Source: JBBRHH01 sp038222915
GTDB lineage: Bacteria; Planctomycetota; Phycisphaerae; Tepidisphaerales; Tepidisphaeraceae
Length of the DNA stretch: 6,306 bases
Assembly: GCA_038222915.1 (NCBI GenBank)
Contig: JBBRHH010000373.1
Location: forward strand, 1 to 6,306
Reading direction: 5' to 3'
Positions 1-4,763 of this stretch are shown in pieces. Positions within the stretch are counted from its first letter, which is position 1, and the number at the start of each line of letters is the position of its first letter. The notes below the pieces were generated by a model. The model was given only the letters and a program-made list of their open reading frames with translations. It searched no databases and was not told the DNA's origin. Position numbers and translations under genes: made by a program.

Positions 1-102
1 TTGAACAACAAAATCCGCGTCTACCAACGACGGGCCTACGGCCTGCGCGATGAGGAGTACCTTCGGCTCAAAATCCTCACCAGCACCCTCAAGCCCATCT
101 GA
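1..102 (+). CDS. ISL3-family transposase, C-terminal fragment (5' end outside window)
   Basis: Frame 1 is open from the first base to a TGA at 100-102 and encodes the last 33 residues of a protein. The tail has the basic/aromatic stretch IRVYQRRAYGLRDEEYLRLK, which I recognise as the extreme C-terminus of DDE transposases of the ISL3 (IS204/IS1001/IS1096/IS1165) group, where an R-AYG-R-----RL-IL pattern ends the protein. The family cuts and pastes its own element through a DDE catalytic domain, which would lie upstream of this window, so activity cannot be judged. Support comes from the sequence 38 bp further on, which ends in a typical ISL3 inverted-repeat tip. The gene reads toward the HIT gene on the other strand (convergent). 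The TTG at base 1 is an ordinary internal codon, not a start. Confidence 0.72.
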   Translation: MNNKIRVYQRRAYGLRDEEYLRLKILTSTLKPI

Positions 103-115
103 AAACGTCAAAAAG

Positions 116-140
116 AACCCACACACTTACGGGAAGAGCC
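116..140 (+). repeat. Putative right terminal inverted repeat of the ISL3-type element
   Basis: The outer tip (133-140, GGAAGAGCC on the plus strand when 132 is included) is the complement of the GGCTCTTCC start shared by ISL3-family ends. The inner boundary is a guess because the partner repeat lies outside the window; family repeats are roughly 15-40 bp. Confidence 0.6.
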
Positions 141-150
141 ATTTAGCCAT

Positions 151-660
151 TTATTTTATTAACTCCGTCCGCACCGCCAATAGCTCGTCATACAGTTGTG
201 TCATCGCCTGCGGCACCACGCGAATCTCGCCGACGACGCTCATGAAATTCGTATCGCCGTTCCAACGCGGAACAATGTGCTGATGTACATGGCCGGGCAG
301 TCCCGCTCCCGCGCACCGGCCAAGATTTGTGCCCAGATTGAATCCATGCGGAGACATGGCCGTTTTCAACAGTCGAATAACCTCCACACCCTGTACCTGA
401 AGGTCAAGCAACTCCGCCGGCGTCAACTCCTCCAGATCGGCCTTGTGCGCCCGCGGTGCGACAAGCAGGTGACCGTTCGTATACGGATACCGGTTGATGA
501 CGACGACCGACAGTTCGGTCGTCCAAAGGATGAGCCGGTCGCGCTTTTCCTGAGCCGAAGTCGCCGCCGCCGCCTCGCACAGAAAGCAGGAAGAATCGCC
601 TTTATCCAGGCTGCGGATGTAGTCAATTCGCCATGGAGCCGAAAGATGGGAGGAATCCAT
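151..660 (-). CDS. HIT-family hydrolase / Ap4A phosphorylase-like protein
   Basis: Complete 169-residue protein of the histidine-triad superfamily, cytoplasmic nucleotide hydrolases and transferases acting on the alpha-phosphate of substrates such as Ap4A or AMP conjugates. The diagnostic triad HVHQHI is at residues 124-129, followed by VPRWNGDTNFM (130-140), a signature of the Ap4A-phosphorylase-like bacterial branch (as in Mycobacterium Rv2613c). Other family marks are an N-terminal PWR--YI (9-15), a CFLC pair (25-28) that could bind metal, the strand NRYPYTNGHLLVAP (56-69) and the GFNLGTNLGR block (106-115). Length is normal for the branch. The ATG at 660 puts the PWR motif near the N-terminus as expected; no clear ribosome binding site is visible. 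The stop codon is 11 bp from the end of the IS, and the C-terminus looks intact. The exact substrate cannot be told from sequence. Confidence 0.93.
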   Translation of the reverse strand: MDSSHLSAPWRIDYIRSLDKGDSSCFLCEAAAATSAQEKRDRLILWTTELSVVVINRYPYTNGHLLVAPRAHKADLEELTPAELLDLQVQGVEVIRLLKTAMSPHGFNLGTNLGRCAGAGLPGHVHQHIVPRWNGDTNFMSVVGEIRVVPQAMTQLYDELLAVRTELIK

Positions 661-769
661 TGCCGAATAGTAGCGGGGGATGGGGCGAATGCGGAGAGCC
701 CGCGTCGGCGTTAATTGTCGTCCGTGACGTGATAGTGCATTCGCAACCGGACGATTATGCTATGCCATA
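661..769. promoter_or_regulatory. Divergent intergenic region with a 7-bp inverted repeat
   Basis: This 109-bp gap lies between two divergent start codons, so it should hold promoters for both the HIT gene and the GH67-like gene. I found no convincing -35/-10 pair. TCGTCCG at 718-724 is exactly repeated in inverted form as CGGACGA at 748-754, with centres about 30 bp (three helical turns) apart, ending 15 bp before the plus-strand ATG. An operator is possible, but a 7-bp match can arise by chance. Confidence 0.35.
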
Positions 770-2524
770 ATGCCCAGGTTTCATCCGTCATCACTCTCCA
801 ACAGAAGCAGGTTCATCCTCGCGGTGACGCTCGTGCTTCTCGCATTCATCGGCGGCGGCATCCTCGGCCGTTTCACCTCCACCATTCCGCTCCACTTGCG
901 CTCCGCCTTCGGAGGAACAACCGACGATCTGCAACGCTCGCCGATCCACATTGATGAGGGAAAAGTCCGGCCGGCCCTCCCATACCGTATCGTTTCGTTC
1001 CACAAGGGCCGGGCTGACAAACGACTCATCCGTCTTTCGCAGCAGCTGGGATTCAACGGCGTACAGATTCAGCTCGAAGGTTCGACTCTCGAAGGCATTA
1101 AAGAGTTCGTGCAGCGCGAAAAGACCGAGCACCTTGTCGATTTTTGTCACGGCCTCGGCATGAAAGTGACCCTCTGGGTCCACGAACTAAGCGATGTCCC
1201 GAATACCTGGATGCCGGAGTGGCTGGGCGCGGTGAAGCCTGAAAACGCCGCCATCTGGTCCCTTCTCGACAAGCGTTACGAGTGGGTTCTCCACGACGCC
1301 GTCCCGAATATCGATGGCTTGGTCCTGACCGTCGTCGAAACCCAGATACGCGCCACCGATACGCCGGTCATGGTCAAGCTGGTCAATGTCTTGCAGGACA
1401 AGTGTCGCAAATACAACAAGACGCTGATGGTTCGCACCTTCGCATGGTATCCAGAAGAACTCACCAGCGTTCTGGGCGCGATCAGCCAGTTGTCATCCGA
1501 CACGATCATCATGAGCAAGTGCGTGCCACAGGACTGGCAGATGCGCGGTGCGTTCGCCAGCGAGATCGGCCATGTCGGGGGTCGCCCGCAGATCGTCGAG
1601 TACGACGCCTGCGGCGAATACTTCATGCGCAACAAGGTCGCCAACGGCATGGTCGATCTGCTCAAAAACCATTTCGATTACGGCCTGCAACGGAAGGTCT
1701 CCGGCATCTGCGTGCGCGTTGATCGCGACGAATCCACCGTCCTCCACGAACCCAACGAGGTCAATCTCTGGGCACTGGGCATGCTGGCCTCCGGCGCGAC
1801 CGACAACGCGGACGCGATCTGGTCGGCCTGGGCGGAAAATCGGTTTGGCAAAAATGCAGCGCCAGGCGTCGTAAAAGCGCTCAAGCCAACGGGCGATGTC
1901 GTCTCCGAATTCCTGAGCATCGGACCATTCACTTTCGGCGACACCCGTTTCTTTCCGCCGCTCGGCGACGAGGATGTTTTCGGCGACAACTGGCAGAACT
2001 GGTGGTGGGACGAAACCTTCGAGCCGGCCCACAAGAAGGCCGAGGCGGGCGATTCCGGATTCATCGCCGAAATTGAAAGTGCCAAGGCCGCCGCGAGACA
2101 AGCCGCCGCCCAGTGTCTCGCCGATCTGGAGCAGGTTCAAAACCAGCTCAAGCCCGAAGACTACGCCATCCTCAAAACCCGTCTGACCACCAACAAGGTC
2201 CAGATCGATCTACGCACCCCGATGGCACTGGCGGTGTTGCACTATCGCCAGTTGATTGAGGCGACAAAGAATGCCGAGCGCGCCTCCGCGGACGACGCGA
2301 TGCAACAGGATCTCGCCGAACTGCGCAACGCAGCCTTGCCGATCTATCCGGCCGCCAAAGAGCTGAACTACCTCGGCCGGCGCTGGCACGTCGGCTCGCC
2401 GGCGGCGGTCGCCCGCGAATCGGTTTACAAGTGGGCCTGGGAGATGGATCGACTCCGCCGCGGTGAGAAAGTCGTGCGCAAAACCGTATGGAATGGCCTT
2501 AGACTCGAACCCGAAGATCGATAA
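770..2524 (+). CDS. Membrane-anchored GH67-like (alpha-glucuronidase-related) TIM-barrel protein
   Basis: Protein of 584 residues. Residues 14-33 (FILAVTLVLLAFIGGGIL core) form one hydrophobic segment after a basic N-terminus, so it is probably an inner-membrane-anchored or exported protein; no lipobox is seen. Residues 70-370 look like a TIM barrel: strands at VQIQL (98-102), VTLWVHEL (133-140), DGLVLTVVE (182-190) and IIMSKC (246-251). Motifs recall GH67 alpha-glucuronidases: E190 after a barrel strand (acid position), D255 in PQDWQ and E283 in CGEY. The D-to-E distance of 28 and a VEY at +22 match the GH67 pattern I recall from Cellvibrio Agu67A (E292, D365, E393). NEVNLWALGMLASG (329-342) resembles the family's later N-W-AFG-LA block. 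Residues 420-520 are mainly helical, possibly coiled. GH67 removes 4-O-methylglucuronic acid from xylo-oligosaccharides; that activity is only inferred here. The ATG at 770 is the first one in frame. It is transcribed away from the HIT gene and appears monocistronic. Confidence 0.6.
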   Translation: MPRFHPSSLSNRSRFILAVTLVLLAFIGGGILGRFTSTIPLHLRSAFGGTTDDLQRSPIHIDEGKVRPALPYRIVSFHKGRADKRLIRLSQQLGFNGVQIQLEGSTLEGIKEFVQREKTEHLVDFCHGLGMKVTLWVHELSDVPNTWMPEWLGAVKPENAAIWSLLDKRYEWVLHDAVPNIDGLVLTVVETQIRATDTPVMVKLVNVLQDKCRKYNKTLMVRTFAWYPEELTSVLGAISQLSSDTIIMSKCVPQDWQMRGAFASEIGHVGGRPQIVEYDACGEYFMRNKVANGMVDLLKNHFDYGLQRKVSGICVRVDRDESTVLHEPNEVNLWALGMLASGATDNADAIWSAWAENRFGKNAAPGVVKALKPTGDVVSEFLSIGPFTFGDTRFFPPLGDEDVFGDNWQNWWWDETFEPAHKKAEAGDSGFIAEIESAKAAARQAAAQCLADLEQVQNQLKPEDYAILKTRLTTNKVQIDLRTPMALAVLHYRQLIEATKNAERASADDAMQQDLAELRNAALPIYPAAKELNYLGRRWHVGSPAAVARESVYKWAWEMDRLRRGEKVVRKTVWNGLRLEPEDR

Positions 2525-2536
2525 AAGTTGCAACTT
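2525..2536. repeat. 12-bp perfect palindrome directly after the stop codon
   Basis: AAGTTGCAACTT is its own reverse complement and abuts the TAA of the GH67-like gene. Without a loop it would be a weak hairpin and is not followed by a T-run, so it does not look like an intrinsic terminator. It may be a protein-binding site or chance. Confidence 0.4.
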
Positions 2537-2603
2537 CGCGGTCGGAGTGCTTATTGTCTACGCAATTCAACGCAGTTTTTTGGGACGGGTAGTAACACAA
2601 TGC

Positions 2604-2630
2604 CAGCCGCGATTAATTGATCGCTGGCTG
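2604..2630 (+). promoter_or_regulatory. Stem-loop 1 in the leader of the moxR-type gene
   Basis: CAGCCGCGAT (2604-2613) pairs with ATCGC and GGCTG (2620-2624 and 2626-2630), giving ten base pairs with a single bulged T at 2625 and a six-base loop TAATTG. It is followed by AATTT rather than a T-tract, so a classical terminator is unlikely. It lies 70 bp before the moxR start, inside the 175-bp non-coding gap, and could be a leader-RNA structure or the end of the upstream transcript. Confidence 0.5.
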
Positions 2631-2646
2631 AATTTGATGGGCGACG

Positions 2647-2666
2647 CCGGCTGATGCATCAGCCGG
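2647..2666 (+). promoter_or_regulatory. Stem-loop 2 / 20-bp perfect palindrome in the moxR leader
   Basis: CCGGCTGATGCATCAGCCGG is a perfect 20-bp inverted repeat. As RNA it gives an 8-bp stem with a TGCA loop; as DNA it could be an operator. It ends 33 bp before the moxR ATG. Its CGGCTG (2648-2653) is complementary to CAGCCG (2604-2609) of stem-loop 1, so the two hairpins could exchange partners. Confidence 0.55.
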
Positions 2667-2685
2667 AATTAGTACTTCAGAACTA

Positions 2686-2693
2686 GAGAAAGG
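2686..2693 (+). promoter_or_regulatory. Ribosome binding site of the moxR-type gene
   Basis: GAGAAAGG lies six bases before the ATG at 2700, an acceptable Shine-Dalgarno sequence and the best in this window. It supports the 2700 start. The DUF58 gene has a similar but weaker start context, with GAAAG and TTTCATG shared. Confidence 0.6.
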
Positions 2694-2699
2694 TCTTTC

Positions 2700-3737
2700 A
2701 TGACAACCGTAGCGACTCCGCCAAAGGCACGTGTGGACGATGCCGACCTGGTAGCCGTACAAAACTTGAAACTGGCTCGAGCGACGATCAAGGCGGAACT
2801 CGCAAAGGTCATCGTCGGTCAAGCGGACGTCATCGATGAAATCCTCATCTCGATCTTTACGCGAAGCCACGCCCTGCTGGTTGGCGTGCCCGGCTTGGCT
2901 AAGACGTTGATGATTTCATCGCTAGCTCAGACGCTGAACATGACCTTCAAACGCATCCAGTTCACCCCCGATTTGATGCCGTCTGATATCACCGGAACCG
3001 AGGTCATTTATCAGGACCCCGCAACCGGCGAGCGGCAGTTTAAGTTCCTGAAGGGGCCTATATTTGCGAACATTGTCCTTGCTGACGAAATCAACCGTAC
3101 GCCTCCGAAGACGCAGGCCGCGATGCTTGAGGCCATGCAGGAGCGCAAGGTCACCGTCGGCGGCATCGACCACAAGCTCCCTGAGCCCTTCTTCGTCCTC
3201 GCTACCCAGAATCCGATTGAGCAGGAAGGCACTTACGCGCTGCCCGAAGCCCAGCTTGACCGTTTCATGTTCATGATCCACGTCGACTACCCGTCATCGG
3301 CCGAAGAACGCCTAATTATGAAGATGGGCACCGGCATGCATTCCGATAAACCGCAGCCCGTTCTCGGCGGCGCTGAGATCCTCTCCCTGCAGAACACCGT
3401 CCGCCGCATGCCCGTGGCCGAACACGTCTACGCCTACGCCGAAAAACTCACCCGCGTCACCCGCATCAAAACCCCCGAAGCCCTCGACTTCTGCAAGAAG
3501 TGGCTCACTTGGGGCGCTGGTCCGCGTGCCAGCCTGAACCTGATCATGGCCGCCAAAGCCCGCGCCATCATTAATGGCCAGTTCCACGTCAGTTGCGACG
3601 ACGTTGCCGAGGTGGCCCTCCCGATCTTCCGCCACCGTATCATCCCGAACTTCGCCGCCCAGAGCGAAGGCGTCACCGCCGACGACATCACGCGTAAGAT
3701 CCTCGCCGCCATCCCGAAGGATGCGAAGCTGGAATAG
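2700..3737 (+). CDS. MoxR-family AAA+ ATPase
   Basis: Complete 345-residue cytoplasmic AAA+ ATPase of the MoxR group, regarded as chaperones that assemble or activate vWA-domain and metal-dependent proteins. Visible motifs in order: Walker A GVPGLAKT (62-69, with Ala in the place of the second Gly, as in many MoxR proteins), the MoxR-typical FTPDLMPSDITGTEV (88-102), Walker B IVLADEINR (125-133), sensor 1 ATQNP (168-172), the arginine-finger region LPEAQLDRFM (181-190, R188) and sensor 2 GAGPRAS (272-278, R276). Length and domain order are normal for the family (about 310-350 residues), with a short extra N-terminus of about 15 residues. The start is supported by a Shine-Dalgarno sequence six bases upstream. 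It is the first gene of a probable three-gene unit with the DUF58 and BatA-like genes, the standard partners of this family. Confidence 0.97.
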   Translation: MTTVATPPKARVDDADLVAVQNLKLARATIKAELAKVIVGQADVIDEILISIFTRSHALLVGVPGLAKTLMISSLAQTLNMTFKRIQFTPDLMPSDITGTEVIYQDPATGERQFKFLKGPIFANIVLADEINRTPPKTQAAMLEAMQERKVTVGGIDHKLPEPFFVLATQNPIEQEGTYALPEAQLDRFMFMIHVDYPSSAEERLIMKMGTGMHSDKPQPVLGGAEILSLQNTVRRMPVAEHVYAYAEKLTRVTRIKTPEALDFCKKWLTWGAGPRASLNLIMAAKARAIINGQFHVSCDDVAEVALPIFRHRIIPNFAAQSEGVTADDITRKILAAIPKDAKLE

Positions 3738-3787
3738 GAACGCAGTTCGTTCATCGTCATGCTTCAGCGTGTTCCGGGTAAGCCGGA
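3738..3787 (+). other. Intergenic spacer with two small stem-loops
   Basis: Within the 68-bp gap between moxR and the DUF58 gene, GAACG/CGTTC (3738-3752, loop CAGTT) directly follows the stop codon, and TCCGG/CCGGA (3773-3787, loop GTAAG) lies 18 bp before the next ATG. Both are 5-bp stems with five-base loops and neither has a T-tract, so read-through to the next gene is expected. They may slightly influence translation or mRNA stability, or be chance. Confidence 0.3.
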
Positions 3788-3805
3788 CCCTACGAAAGTC
3801 ATTTC

Positions 3806-4711
3806 ATGGCCAAGCAATCCGGTAGCACGCTGCTTGATCCCGTCGCGATCCAACGCGCCGAGGCCCTCGGCCTCCACGCGCGTTTCATCGTCGAAGGGTA
3901 CATGTCCGGCGAACACAAGTCGCCGTATCGCGGTTTCGCGATCGAGTTCACCCAGCATCGCGAATACGTTCCTGGCGACGACACCCGCCACCTCGACTGG
4001 AAAGTCCTCGGCCGAACTGATCGCTACTACCTCAAGCAGTACGAGCAGGAAACCAACTACGTCGCGCAGATCCTTCTCGACGGCAGCGAGTCGATGAAGT
4101 ACGGCTCCGGAGCGATCAACAAGCTCCAGTACGGCAAGATGATGGCCGCCTGCCTCTGCTACCTGATCCTGCATCAGCGCGACGCCGTGTCCATCGCGAT
4201 GTTCGACACCGCCATCCGCAACTACGTCCCGCGCACCGGCAATCTCGCCTCACTGCACAACATCATGAACATCCTGGCGGATTTCAATCCGACAGCGCAA
4301 ACCAACATCGCCCAAGTCCTCCACGACATGGCCGGCCAGATCAAGCGCAAGGGCCTGGTCATCATCATCAGCGACCTGTTCGATGACGAGCAGAAGATTC
4401 TCGAAGGCATCCAGCATCTCCGCTTTGGCGGCCAGGAAGTCGTCGTGTTCCACACGATGGATCCGTTCGAACTCGAATTCCCGTTTCAGGGACTGGTCGA
4501 GTTTGAAGGTCTGGAAAACCTTCCAAAGGTCATGACCCGGCCCCGTGAAATTCGCAAAACCTACATGGCCGAAGTGCAGGCGTTTCAGCAGCGCATCCGC
4601 GAAGGATGCGAGCGGAACAACGTGCATTATGTATTAGTGGACACCAGCCACGCACTTCACGAAGTGCTGAGCGGGTATCTGGCGTTTCGATTGAGAACCA
4701 CGACAAGATGA
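3806..4711 (+). CDS. DUF58 domain-containing protein (vWA-like)
   Basis: Complete 301-residue soluble protein with no membrane segment. The DUF58 signature is clear: GEHKSPYRGFAIEFTQHREY (35-54), then VPGDDTRHLDWKVLGRTDRYYLK (55-77), including the conserved D-RH-DW block. It runs into a von Willebrand A-like fold with a metal site: DGSESM (92-97) gives the D-x-S-x-S, T166 in QTNI is a likely third ligand and D190 in IIISDLFD the fourth. The MIDAS therefore looks complete and able to bind Mg. DUF58 proteins regularly sit next to MoxR ATPases and are thought to be their partners or substrates, but their biochemical role is not established. The ATG at 3806 follows a GAAAG stretch and places DUF58 at the usual distance from the N-terminus. 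It lies 68 bp after moxR and 52 bp before the BatA-like gene, so co-transcription is likely. Confidence 0.95.
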   Translation: MAKQSGSTLLDPVAIQRAEALGLHARFIVEGYMSGEHKSPYRGFAIEFTQHREYVPGDDTRHLDWKVLGRTDRYYLKQYEQETNYVAQILLDGSESMKYGSGAINKLQYGKMMAACLCYLILHQRDAVSIAMFDTAIRNYVPRTGNLASLHNIMNILADFNPTAQTNIAQVLHDMAGQIKRKGLVIIISDLFDDEQKILEGIQHLRFGGQEVVVFHTMDPFELEFPFQGLVEFEGLENLPKVMTRPREIRKTYMAEVQAFQQRIREGCERNNVHYVLVDTSHALHEVLSGYLAFRLRTTTR

Positions 4712-4738
4712 GGGTTCAGCCACTGGTTGCTGAATCCT
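4711..4738 (+). promoter_or_regulatory. Strong intergenic hairpin between DUF58 and batA-like genes
   Basis: AGGGTTCAGC (4711-4720) pairs with GCTGAATCCT (4729-4738): ten base pairs including one G-U, with an eight-base loop CACTGGTT. The stem starts on the last base of the DUF58 stop codon. No T-run follows, so it is probably not a terminator; it could act in mRNA processing, stability or as part of a small repeated element. Confidence 0.55.
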
Positions 4739-4759
4739 AAACCCCGAACCCTGAACCCT
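4732..4759 (+). repeat. Degenerate heptamer tandem repeat before the batA-like start
   Basis: Four adjoining 7-base units GAATCCT, AAACCCC, GAACCCT, GAACCCT occupy 4732-4759, ending five bases before the ATG at 4764. The units share an (A/G)AACCC-like core. CTGAACCCT (4751-4759) is also the exact reverse complement of AGGGTTCAG (4711-4719), so the left arm of the hairpin can pair either with 4729-4738 or with 4751-4759. A replication-slippage or dispersed intergenic repeat origin is possible. Confidence 0.5.
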
Positions 4760-4763
4760 TCTC

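Larger units (their letters stand above)
1..140 (+). mobile_element. Right (3') end of an ISL3-family insertion sequence
   Basis: The element covers the transposase tail and the non-coding end after it. Bases 116-140 read inward from the right as GGCTCTTCCCGTAAGTGTGT and onward; ISL3 elements characteristically begin with GGCTCTT. Transposase C-terminus and inverted repeat are in the expected order and spacing. The element probably ends at 140. ISL3 elements usually make 8-bp target duplications, so 141-148 (ATTTAGCC) is a candidate copy, but the left end is not in the window and this cannot be tested here. Confidence 0.7.

Noticed and set aside
196..714. 172-codon open frame on the plus strand opposite the HIT gene
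   Set aside because: Arginine-rich low-complexity translation with no family features; it is the antisense shadow of a clear HIT protein.
1493..2140. 215-codon open frame on the minus strand inside the GH67-like gene
   Set aside because: It is antisense to a gene with coherent domain motifs and C/G-rich third positions; its own translation shows no recognisable motif.
2553..2581. Possible intrinsic terminator after the GH67-like gene (T-run at 2576-2581)
   Set aside because: The only inverted repeat before the T-run is ATTG/CAAT with a six-base loop, it is AT-rich and nine bases away from the run; too weak to call.
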